A model generated the notes under the pieces. The model saw nothing but the letters and a program-made list of their open reading frames with translations. It was not told the origin of the DNA and searched no databases. 64,000 nucleotides of DNA. It comes from Pseudisothecium myosuroides. Taxonomy: Eukaryota; Streptophyta; Bryopsida; Hypnales; Lembophyllaceae. Of the stretch, positions 48,491 through 58,400 are shown piece by piece. Location: assembly GCA_951799445.1 (NCBI GenBank), contig OX637290.1, positions 33,288,987 through 33,352,986 of the forward strand, in the 5' to 3' direction. The position numbers and the translations under genes are program-made. Position 1 is the first letter of the stretch. Each line of letters opens with the position of its first letter.

Positions 48491-49017
48491 CGCTCTAACA
48501 ACGTCGGCGGCTCTCCACAACACTACATTCTCTTGAACATCCTCTAATGTGTTCATACCCCTCTGACAAGGAAAGCATTTCAAATCTTGGAATTCTAATT
48601 TGATAGAATGAGGTCGCACCAGAATGTAAATCCAAGGCTCAACAGGTATGGGCACACCCAGCCACTGGCCCTGGGGACAAACCTCTTTAACGATTTCTGA
48701 TCCAACTTCACCGAATCCAGGCACAAACAGCTTAACCCAATCACCATTCACAAACGCTTCACATCCACCGGTGGAATCCTGTGATTCACCCTCTACATGC
48801 GTTCCGTCCACATACGGAACTATCGCGTCAGCAGCAGACTCACAGAATGAATCCATTGTCAGAGTGAGCTCTATCGAATCCCGTGGACGAGATTAAAACG
48901 ATCCGTAAAACCTGTACATCATACATTCAAGGAGTTAGGCATGTCTACAGAAGAGCGCTGCATTCAAGGCATTGTAACCTCACGACATGAAGGACAGAAG
49001 CATCAACGTCTGTACAG

Positions 49018-49696
49018 TCGTGGGAACTCACGATCACATGGCAACGCAACATGAACAAGTGAATCTAGTTACTGTCAACAAGAAGTTCGAAAGCCCAGAC
49101 GCGATAGTGCGATCTCAAGAAGGCCGTCCCAGAACCACTGGGAAGAAGCCAAGGCATCCAGGAAAACGTCGCAGAAGTTTAGAAGACATTAACGAAAGAA
49201 CGTTCAGTACATCGTGGGATCCCACGACACTCTTGGCGCTTAATCACTTAAACCAGAGATCACGGTATTCCAAGATCCTCCTAAAGGATCACATAGACCG
49301 CTACAGAAATACAAATGAAGTAGTGGGTCAAACTGAATCACTCTGATGAGTCCCCGACATATTATCAATCAATCGTGGGATCCCACGAGTTCGGTATCCT
49401 ATAAAATCCGGAAGAGTGTTTGTGAACCCCCCCGAGTAGGAGAACCTGGTGCCAACCAAAAATGTGATCGTGAGATCCCACGATGCTTATACAAGATCGA
49501 CGAGGAGTATGACGGTCATCGATAAGTAAGGCACCTAGACGTACACCAGGAAGGCCACAGCCAAGGTTCAATCGATCGTGGGATCCCACGACGAAATGAT
49601 AGAACATCCCTCGACTACCAGACCGCGATATCTCTCTACTCAAAGACTGAGAGGTCTCGCCCACGCTCAATAAGCGGAGATCGTGGGATCCCACGA
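49018..49696. promoter_or_regulatory. Array of six 16-bp palindromes upstream of DUF7869 gene 3
   Basis: TCGTGGGATCCCACGA is perfect at 49212, 49373, 49576 and 49681, has one change at 49468 (TCGTGAGATCCCACGA) and a diverged core at 49018 (TCGTGGGAACTCACGA). Spacing is about 95-195 bases. The DNA between copies is not repeated. Candidate transposase-binding subterminal sites or promoter operators. Confidence 0.65.
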
Positions 49697-51082
49697 TGCT
49701 TACGTATGTTGGATATATACACGTATTCTACTGTCATAGACCGACGTATTTACCGAAGATCGTGAAATTAGGTTTCCTGTCACTGGTTTCATGACATTCG
49801 ACACTCTATAACTATTCTCAGTTACTGTACAAAAATTCTCTACTTTTAAAGTGGATTTTGTTGTAATTTAGACTCCTGAACCTCCATGGATACAATAAGA
49901 AACGTTCTTAGAAGTAGTTGAATTTGATGGCTGGGTTTTCCTCATGTAAGTCCACCTAATTCCTAACGCAACCTATTTTCAGTACTTTGTGAAGACGTTC
50001 TGACCGGTTGTCATCCACATACAAGGTTCTCATATCAACTTGCCCTCAGGGCAGTGCCGTCCCGCGATTCAAAAGGAACCTTGATGTCACCACAGCATGG
50101 TGATCCCTTGAGCACGTGAGTTTTTCGCAAAATGAGACCAATGCGCTAAGAAAATTATCGCAGACTCCGTTTCACTTTCAATCTACGACATCCTCAGTTC
50201 GTGACAGAGTGCAGTGGCGTCAATTCGACTACAAAATCCTCAACATTCGGAATCGCATAACATTTGCAAGGGATGCATTCTTACCTTGCAGCAACTGGCT
50301 CGGTCAGAACTTCATGCGCCTCCACGCCCACTCTGTCGCCAACGCCAGCAGACACCCACTCGCCACTCCGCAGCCTGCTCCGCCTATTCACGTGTGCAAT
50401 CGAAAAGAGCAAGCTCCAGGTTCTTTTTGGGTTATGAACCAGGTGGCTGGTTGGAATTCTTCAGCTCTGAATTCCCGCCGCGAATTTTGAAATCACCAAG
50501 CGATCCTTGATTTCGAATGTTGGATGCGTTCTTGAATGTCGTGCCACAATCAACAACGACTGGGGGGTACGTGCGGTCCTTCACTTCGGAAGTTGATTGC
50601 ATTCTCAAATTCCGCGCATCTCCGACTACAAGGAGGGAGGGCGTGGGGCTCTTGACTTTCTGACTGGAACTTCGCAAATCCAGGCTTCACTGAAATTCCG
50701 ATTCTTCACTGACATTTTGAAATTCGCTGCATTCAAGGATGGTATTGTTGCACCGTTTTCTAGGAGTCAGTGATGCTTTGACCAAAGCGGATCAAACTCT
50801 GAAGACTTTCACTTCACAGAATGTCACACGCTTCCCTGATCAATACTCGGAATTTTTCCCCTACACGACCTGATTATACGTATCCAACAGAAACGAACTG
50901 TACTAAATCTCGTGAACCCAAAAGCTTGAGCACCTGAAACATGTAGAACACCTCACTTACAAAAAGAACCAACAAAAATTTTGAACTCTCGAATGTTCAT
51001 ATTTGTTATTTTCTATTCCAATAAATGCAATCTTAGGGTCTAGGGTCCACAGTCATAGGGTCTACAGTCCACGGTCATAGGA
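49697..51082. other. No gene recognised
   Basis: Moderately AT-rich unique-looking DNA with no reading frame I trust. 50460-50760 repeats short phrases such as GAATTTTGAAAT, TTGAATGTCG and TTGCATTC in loose order. 51035-51080 has short direct repeats (TAGGGTCTA, CACAGTCATAGG/CACGGTCATAGG) leading into the TTTAG insertion site of the solo LTR. Confidence 0.4.
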
Positions 51083-52286
51083 TTTAGTGTCGCAGCACAG
51101 AGTAAGTGAATTCCCTGTTATATTCCCAAAAACCACTCTAAAGCATAACAAAATGACTCTAAAGATCGAACCCACAAGATTCTGTGAAGTGTCTAGCTCT
51201 ATTCCCAACTTAAGCTCAGCCAGTATCCAATTTCTACATTCCAGTCCTAGATCTAAAACCGGAAACAACAACACACCGAAAAGAACGACCAGACCTCTCT
51301 CTATTTCTTCCGGTCTGTCAAGCTATTCGGTCCTGTAAACCTACCAAAACCCAGGATCCTACAATTTCTGATTCTGGAACTTCTCTGGACCGATCCGTTC
51401 CGGTCCTATCACACGTACTCTCACTCCACTTCGGTTTAGTTTTGCCTCTGTTTTACCATCAAAGGGTTCGCCGCTTGCTTTTGAGAGTGGCAGGCCCGCC
51501 ACTCCTTCCGTGACTTATAGTGGCTGAAGACCCACTTCTCTAATCCACTACTTCCTACACTAGCGCGGATCCGGTTTGATCTCTCACAGCCCCCCGGACA
51601 ACAATCCGGTTGGCGGGTCACACAAAGACCCCCCGTACGATCCTCTCATACTACAACGACCTTGATGCCAAGTTCCCTCCGTGCGGAGTTAGGTGGTTAC
51701 AAGCGAACTCGTCCGTTCCAACATCAACTAAAGTCCTTCCGTTTACCAACTAGGGCAGCGAGACCTCACGGGAGATCGGACACTCAACCGGATTTCCTAT
51801 CCAGGAGTTCTAGCGCGACTAAGGACTCCTTCCCTATCCGCCTAGCCTAACAACGGTTTTCTCGCCCGGAATCGTGAACTGTAGAGGCGCTGAGGAACTG
51901 AAATCCGCTCCCAACACTTAGAATACCCACTCACATGCACATAAGAGCAAAACAAACACACCAAGGGGAGAAATCTCTCTAGAATCTGCACACATTTTCC
52001 TAACTTCTCACCAAAACAGCCCTGCCACGCGCGGGAGAGACGTACAATAAGAAATCAATAGAAAACGCACAAAAACTCAAGGGAAAAGACTCCCAGTCTC
52101 CTTCGCAGAGACTGACTATATACATTTTAAAACTCAAAAGTCAACATAAAGGGCCCCGGAAAGTCCGCGCGGAACTTTCGGTCCCCGCCAAGCCGGCCAG
52201 ACCGGAGAAAACCCGATCCAGATCCAACACACCGGACCAAATCCAGTCCGGTCCTAACTAACAAATATTTACAACTAAAATCCTAA

Positions 52287-54053
52287 CTATCCTATCATAA
52301 CCGGATGTACTCCTTGATCCGTTCCTTCGTCCATGATTTGGTCTTCGCCTTGGTGCACGCTCTGATCTTGATCCTCACCCTGATCTGGGGTTAGATCCAT
52401 ACTTTGATCTTTCCCCGGGTTCAGTGTGGGACTTCTAGGCGGGTCCGATCCCAGTTGCTCGAAGACGTCCATCAGGTTCCGGTTCCGCTCCCCGGTTTCA
52501 CGTTCTGGGAGATCCGGTGACGAATCCAAGTTGATGGTGTGCGCAAGTTTCCTCCCACTCTTCTTTGACTGGGGAGTCCGATCCTTTCCTTCCGTCGGAA
52601 TGCCTACGTTTGGAAAAGATTCGGGCATTGAAAGGTCGGACAGATGGAACGATTGTGACAGCGTCACTCCGTTCAGCTTCCTGCTGCTCTCCTCCATCCG
52701 GTTTGCAGCCTCTTGCGCTTCCATCATGACTAACTCCACCTTCTCGGAGTAGTCCGTCAAAATCCGGACCAACCTGGTTCCGGATATTTTCTTCTCCTTG
52801 AGGACTCCCTCGTCAAACAGTTTTGACTTGGTGATGGCCTCTCCGGTCGCCCCAAATGTGGCCTTCACGTCCTCGGCTACTTTCCGGGTAGCCTTCGCCA
52901 TCTCCCGTGTGGTAGCCATGTCCTCCTTGAGGAGCAACAATTCCGTCTTCAACGACTCATTCTCCTCTTGGAGTCGTCGTATCTCCGCTTCTTGCTTCCG
53001 GATCTCATCCGGGCTAGAGATGAAATCTGCAACCACTCCTGCAAGGTTGCTATTTGCTAGTGCTCCCACCAGCTCGCTGATCTGGTTCAGAATCAGTTTC
53101 TTCACTGTCCAGTCTGCTCGCACATCGCTCAGGATGTTAATCAACTGGTTGAACGGATCCGTCGGATCCGATCCGGAAGGACCCGGTTCTCCAAAAACCG
53201 GTTTCTTCCCTGGGTTGGAGGTCTCACCTGGAGGGGTTGGGGTTCCTCTCCGATGAGGAGGCGTCGTCTTCTGCCGCTTGTGCTGCGGCCGGTGTTGCTC
53301 CTCCTCTTCTTCTTCTTCCTCCTCGGAACCGGATATCTCCTCCTGCTCATCTTCCGATTCCGATTCTCCATACTTCAGGAGTGACTCATGAGTCTTCCAC
53401 TCCTTCTCCTCCGTATCCGTGAGGAGTTGATTGTGCTTGTACAGATGGAAGAGGTAGGGACTCAACGGAGTCGGTCTACTTCCTCCGATCTTCGGAATCA
53501 GACGGTTGACTAGATCGAATAAAATCCTGGCCCAATCTACTTTCCGTTCCCCGCTCAGGGCTCCAAAAATCAGGTTCTTGATGGCGATGGTCACCCTCGT
53601 TGGCTTATCCGGGTGGATGATCGGAACCAGGAACTGCAACAGGTTGCGATGTCGGTCGTCCAAATAGTCGGCGACTGCATGCCCATCCTTTGAGTCCACC
53701 GTGCTCCGGAACTTCCCCCGAATGTAACCCTCCTTCGAGGAGGCCATCCCTCGACCTCCGGACCGGAATCCGTACACGGCCTTCCACATCTCTTCCGTCC
53801 AACTGCTCGGAATTCCGCGGATGGTCTTGTCGAACTGATTTGAGAGCTTTCCCAACAACTCTCGAATCATCCGCTCCTCCTTAAACCCCCAGGGTTTATC
53901 GATCAGTCCTCCGCAACCCATCTTGGCAAGATCCTCTATCAGGTTGTCCTTTTCCTTCTCTTCTACTGGAATAACCGGACACACCTTCCGGAGTTTCACT
54001 TCTGCTGCAGAGGAACTGGACGGCCCTGCTCTACTCTTGCGGAGCTGAGGCAT
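52287..54053 (-). CDS. L1 LTR-resident leader protein, intact
   Basis: 589 codons including the stop, from MPQLRKSRAGPSSSSAAEV (ATG at 54053, about 280 bases after the TATA box) to TDQGVHPVMIG. Approximate layout: residues 25-200 conserved domain (MGCGGLIDKPWG; NQFDKTIRGIPSSW; FLVPIIHPDKPTRVT) resembling the plant family PF20167; 220-250 acidic; 250-270 basic KRQKTTPPHRRG; 335-470 coiled coil (EIRRLQEENESLKTELLLL); near 510 a SUMO-interaction-like TINLDSSPDL; 545 onward DQG-rich. No enzyme motif, signal peptide or membrane segment seen. Inference: a non-enzymatic, self-associating, possibly nuclear protein translated ahead of gag. Other copies at 27049 and 38939. Confidence 0.8.
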   Translation of the reverse strand: MPQLRKSRAGPSSSSAAEVKLRKVCPVIPVEEKEKDNLIEDLAKMGCGGLIDKPWGFKEERMIRELLGKLSNQFDKTIRGIPSSWTEEMWKAVYGFRSGGRGMASSKEGYIRGKFRSTVDSKDGHAVADYLDDRHRNLLQFLVPIIHPDKPTRVTIAIKNLIFGALSGERKVDWARILFDLVNRLIPKIGGSRPTPLSPYLFHLYKHNQLLTDTEEKEWKTHESLLKYGESESEDEQEEISGSEEEEEEEEEQHRPQHKRQKTTPPHRRGTPTPPGETSNPGKKPVFGEPGPSGSDPTDPFNQLINILSDVRADWTVKKLILNQISELVGALANSNLAGVVADFISSPDEIRKQEAEIRRLQEENESLKTELLLLKEDMATTREMAKATRKVAEDVKATFGATGEAITKSKLFDEGVLKEKKISGTRLVRILTDYSEKVELVMMEAQEAANRMEESSRKLNGVTLSQSFHLSDLSMPESFPNVGIPTEGKDRTPQSKKSGRKLAHTINLDSSPDLPERETGERNRNLMDVFEQLGSDPPRSPTLNPGKDQSMDLTPDQGEDQDQSVHQGEDQIMDEGTDQGVHPVMIG

Positions 54054-54328
54054 GGACACGAGCTGTGCTAACCCGGATTCTGACTGAGGCTACCTTTTCC
54101 TCTCCTAGCCGCACGTCCCGTTTCTCACCTTCGCTCTTCCGATCTCAACCGGAATACCTCTAAACCTGCAACAAACACTAAAGCGCTGCGCGCCCTCACA
54201 CACACACGCACACACAAAACAACTCACAAAACAAGGAAGTGAAGCGCTGGGGAGGGAAGCTAAGTACAAGCTGGAGCGAGATTTCCGCAAACGAAGATTG
54301 AAAAAGAGTGGCCACTGGATTGGTCAGC

Positions 54329-54338
54329 CTATATATAG
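54329..54338 (-). promoter_or_regulatory. TATA box of L1 solo LTR
   Basis: CTATATATAG in the same context as the other L1 LTRs (TATA, then GGCTGACCAATCCAGTGG on the minus strand), about 230 bp from the LTR start. Confidence 0.6.
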
Positions 54339-54573
54339 TCTGATCTGTCATCATGACCAAATCCGTTCTTGACCCAATCCGTTCCAACTCAGATCCGCTC
54401 CAACTCTAATCTGGTTTAGATTCAGATCAAATCCGGATTGTCACCTCTTTCGTTCCGTAGTTAATTTCCGGTTATCCGTTACCTCCTGCTTGATTCCGGA
54501 TACCAAATCACGGTTTCCGTTCCAAGATTTAGATAACTTACAAAAAACCAAAAATTCACACTGCGACATTTAG

Positions 54574-54994
54574 GGTACATGTTGTAGTGTAGTGTTCACA
54601 GTTTCGAGGTCATGGTTCTTGGTTTCATGGTTCTTGGTTTCAGGGTTTAATAGGGTTTAGGGTATACAGTGGCAGCGCTTTACATTAACGTTTTCAGGGT
54701 CTGCAGTTCATGGTTTTTGGCTTTTAGGGTTTAGGGTATTATGAAAAATGAAAATGACGCTAATTATTTGTTTCCAATGTTTTCCTCAATTAAGTTTACG
54801 ACCTCTCAAACTGGGAACATATAAACTTAAAATTCAATCTAACTCAATATTGCTAATTAAAAATGTCAGTTAACAGATTGATTTCATATATAATTCTTGT
54901 TATGTAGTACAACATCCTATGGTTTAATATGGGACTTTACGGATTAAACAATGATTGATACAATTTTATTTCATCTACGAATTTTTAAATAAAG
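54574..54994. repeat. Degenerate TTTAGGG-like sequence and AT-rich spacer
   Basis: 54640-54740 contains several GGTTTAGGGTA, GGGTTTAATAGGGTTTAGGG and TTTTAGGGTTTAGGG phrases among GGTTCTTGGTTTCATGG repeats. It resembles interstitial Arabidopsis-type telomere repeat, but is far from regular. The rest is AT-rich without genes. Confidence 0.45.
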
Positions 54995-55155
54995 CACCAG
55001 GGGCTTTTTTGCGTTTCCCTCTCTCATTTTTTCCTGTGTAAACGGCAATCCATGACTTCTCCTTGTGTCACAATCCGTTGACACAATGAAAAGTCATAAG
55101 ATTGTTGTTTACATAGGGGAAAGTAAGAGAGGGAAACGCAAAAAAGCCCCTTGTG
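54995..55155. mobile_element. 161-bp foldback miniature element
   Basis: Inverted repeats of about 56 bp: CACCAGGGGCTTTTTTGCGT at left, and the complement of CACAAGGGGCTTTTTTGCGT at right. AAG flanks both sides (54992-54994, 55156-55158). Nearly the whole element is stem. CAC...GTG ends with a 3-bp duplication suggest a CACTA-type relationship, tentatively. Confidence 0.7.
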
Positions 55156-55158
55156 AAG

Positions 55159-55459
55159 GACTTTGGATGTGCAATCATGATGGAACAAAGAACAAACTGA
55201 ACCATTTATTTATTTTGTATTTTAAATCTCAGTCTGAATGATTTAATGAGTTAAATGCTTTCAAATTTGTTAATGCACTTTGACGGGTGATGAATGCTTA
55301 AACCTGGAATCATGTCATTCATGAGAATATTGTAGGACGGTCATGCAATCTTCATCTGGATTTTTGAAATGATCGAACGTGGTATACATCTACATCATTA
55401 TTTGACAACGATGTACGTAATATTGTTATTTGTTATTGTTATTTGAACAATCTCCACCG
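55159..55459. other. Spacer before the satellite
   Basis: AT-rich, no gene or repeat recognised until satellite-like sequence begins near 55460. Confidence 0.4.
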
Positions 55460-58400
55460 ATGTGAAACAAAAAATCGGGAATGAAATGCGTGATGGCTTG
55501 AAACGGCTTAAATAATATTTAAAAAGTCATGAAATTTCATACATGCATGCATAAAATTTGATTTAGAAAAATGTAATTGCTCCAACCTTAAATTCCACCA
55601 CTATTTTCTAGTCTTGCCCGTTGAAAAATTCTAATTCATATGAAAATAAAAAAATTGGGAATGAAACGGGCCCTGCCATTGAACTATGGCTTCATTTTGA
55701 AAATGTCATGGAATTTCACACGTGCATGCATAAAATTCTACTGTGGAAGTTGGAATTGCTCTCAGGATTTAGATTCCACCACTATATTCACTTCTTGCCC
55801 ATTGCAAAATTCTAATTCACGTGAAGAAAAAAAAATTGGGAATGAAACAGTCAGTCCCTGCCATGGAATGGCTTCATTTTAAAAATGTCATGGATGGTTC
55901 ATACATGCATGCATAAAATTCTATCGTGGAAGTTGGAATTGCTCTTAGGATTTAGATTCCACCACTATAATTATTCACTTCTTGCCCATTGCAAAATTCT
56001 AATTCACATGAAGTAAAAAAAATTGGGAATGAAACGGGCCTGCTATGGAATGGCTTCATTTTAAAAATGTCATGGATGGTTCATACATGCATGCATAAAA
56101 TTCTATCGTGGAAGTTGGAATTGCTCTTAGGATTTAGATTCCACCACTACAATTATTCACTTCTTGCCCATTGCAAAATTCTAATTCACGTGAAGTAAAA
56201 AAAATTGGGAATGAAACGGGCCCTGCCATGGAATGGCTTCATTTTAAAAATGTCATGGATGGTTCATACATGCATGCATAAAATTCTATCGTGGAAGTTG
56301 GAATTGCTCTAAGGATTTAGATTCCACCACTATTTTTACTTCTTGCCCGTTGAAAAATCCATCTTAACGTGAATTAAAAAAAATGGGGAATAAAAATATT
56401 GGGCCCTGCCATGAAATGGCTTCATTTTAAAAATGTCATGGATGGTTCATACATGCATGCATAAAATTCTATCGTGGAAGTAAGAATTCCTCTTAGGATT
56501 TAGATTCCACCACTATAATTATTCACTTCTTGCCCATTGCAAAATTCTAATTCACGTGAAGTAAAAAAAATTGGGAATGAAACGGGCCCTGCCATGGAAT
56601 GGCTTCATTTTAAAAATGTCATGGATGGTTCATACATGCTTGCATAAAATCCTATCGTGGAAGTTGGAATTGCTCTTAGGATTTAGATTCCACCACTATA
56701 ATTATTCACTTCTTGCCCATTGCAAAATTCTAATTCACGTGAAGTAAAAAAAATTGGGAATGAAACGGGCCCTGCCATGGAATGGCTTCATTTTAAAAAT
56801 GTCATGGATGGTTCATACATGCTTGCATAAAATCCTATCGTGGAAGTTGGAATTGCTCTTAGGATTTAGATTCCACCACTATAATTATTCACTTCTTGCC
56901 CATTGCAAAATTCTAATTCACGTGAAGTAAAAAAAATTGGGAATGAAACGGGCCCTGCCATGGAATGGCTTCATTTTAAAAATGTCATGGATGGTTCATA
57001 CATGCATGCATAAAATTCTATCGTGGAAGTTGGAATTGCTCTTAGGATTTAGATTCCACCACTACAATTATTCACTTCTTGCCCATTGCAAAATTCTAAT
57101 TCACGTGAAGTAAAAAAAATTGGGAATGAAACGGGCCCTGCCATGGAATGGCTTCATTTTAAAAATGTCATGGATGGTTCATACATGCATGCATAAAATT
57201 CTATCGTGGAAGTTGGAATTGCTCTAAGGATTTAGATTCCACCACTATTTTTACTTCTTGCCCGTTGAAAAATCCATCTTAACGTGAATTAAAAAAAATG
57301 GGGAATAAAAATATTGGGCCCTGCCATGGAATGGCTTCATTTTAAAAATGTCATGGATGGTTCATACATGCATGCATAAAATTCTATCGTGGAAGTTGGA
57401 ATTCCTCTTAGGATTTAGATTCCACCACTACAATTATTCACTTCTTGCCCATTGCAAAATTCTAATTCACGTGAAGTAAAAAAAATTGGGAATGAAACGG
57501 GCCCTGCCATGGAATGGCTTCATTTTAAAAATGTCATGGATGGTTCATACATGCATGCATAAAATTCTATCGTGGAAGTTGGAATTGCTCTAAGGATTTA
57601 GATTCCACCACTATTTTTACTTCTTGCCCGTTGAAAAATCCATCTTAACGTGAATTAAAAAAAATGGGGAATAAAAATATTGGGCCCTGCCATGAAATGG
57701 CTTCATTTTAAAAATGTCATGGATGGTTCATACATGCATGCATAAAATTCTATCGTGGAAGTTGGAATTCCTCTTAGGATTTAGATTCCACCACTATAAT
57801 TATTCACTTCTTGCCCATTGCAAAATTCTAATTCACGTGAAGTAAAAAAAATTGGGAATGAAACGGGCCCTGCCATGGAATGGCTTCATTTTAAAAATGT
57901 CATGGATGGTTCATACATGCTTGCATAAAATCCTATCGTGGAAGTTGGAATTGCTCTTAGGATTTAGATTCCACCACTATAATTATTCACTTCTTGCCCA
58001 TTGCAAAATTCTAATTCACGTGAAGTAAAAAAAATTGGGAATGAAACGGGCCCTGCCATGGAATGGCTTCATTTTAAAAATGTCATGGATGGTTCATACA
58101 TGCTTGCATAAAATCCTATCGTGGAAGTTGGAATTGCTCTTAGGATTTAGATTCCACCACTATAATTATTCACTTCTTGCCCATTGCAAAATTCTAATTC
58201 ACGTGAAGTAAAAAAAATTGGGAATGAAACGGGCCCTGCCATGGAATGGCTTCATTTTAAAAATGTCATGGATGGTTCATACATGCATGCATAAAATTCT
58301 ATCGTGGAAGTTGGAATTGCTCTTAGGATTTAGATTCCACCACTACAATTATTCACTTCTTGCCCATTGCAAAATTCTAATTCACGTGAAGTAAAAAAAA

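Larger units (their letters stand above)
45473..48856 (-). pseudogene. DUF7869-type putative transposase, copy 3, with intron
   Basis: Exon 1 is 48856-47576 (427 codons); intron 47575-47411 (GTAGTG...GTGCAG, 165 bp, phase 0); exon 2 47410-45473. Splicing gives a gap-free alignment with copies 1 and 2 (WKRVRADANE|LNADYGLPPVS against WKEAIPEINSVNTVFGLKEVS). About 1,071 residues in all, with one in-frame TAG at 47276-47278 (CAG to TAG likely). Blocks: Cys cluster KCCRRLCCQHYN, HGNTG, CTMCDDL, HDKMD, HGHGDGAYAHY, QLDNSAKDNKNK, GHTHEDIDAYFS, and a C-terminal SH3-like part (GCWVLVRP...LLQYWRP). Better preserved and GC-richer than the other copies. DDE-type catalysis is inference. Confidence 0.7.
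51088..54568 (-). mobile_element. L1 solo LTR (3,481 bp) with intact gene
   Basis: Ends TGTCGCAGCACAG and CACACTGCGACA, flanked by TTTAG at 51083-51087 and 54569-54573. Minus-strand orientation is shown by the TATA box (54329-54338) and the leader-protein gene. No PBS or internal region. The youngest-looking L1 LTR, since its gene is intact. Confidence 0.9.

Noticed and set aside
54640..54740. True telomere tract
   Set aside because: Only scattered GGTTTAGGGT phrases, no regular TTTAGGG array, and satellite follows for more than 8 kb.
55989..56198. Identical 69-codon frames at 55989 and 63308
   Set aside because: They come from two copies of the same satellite monomer variant that happens to lack a stop.
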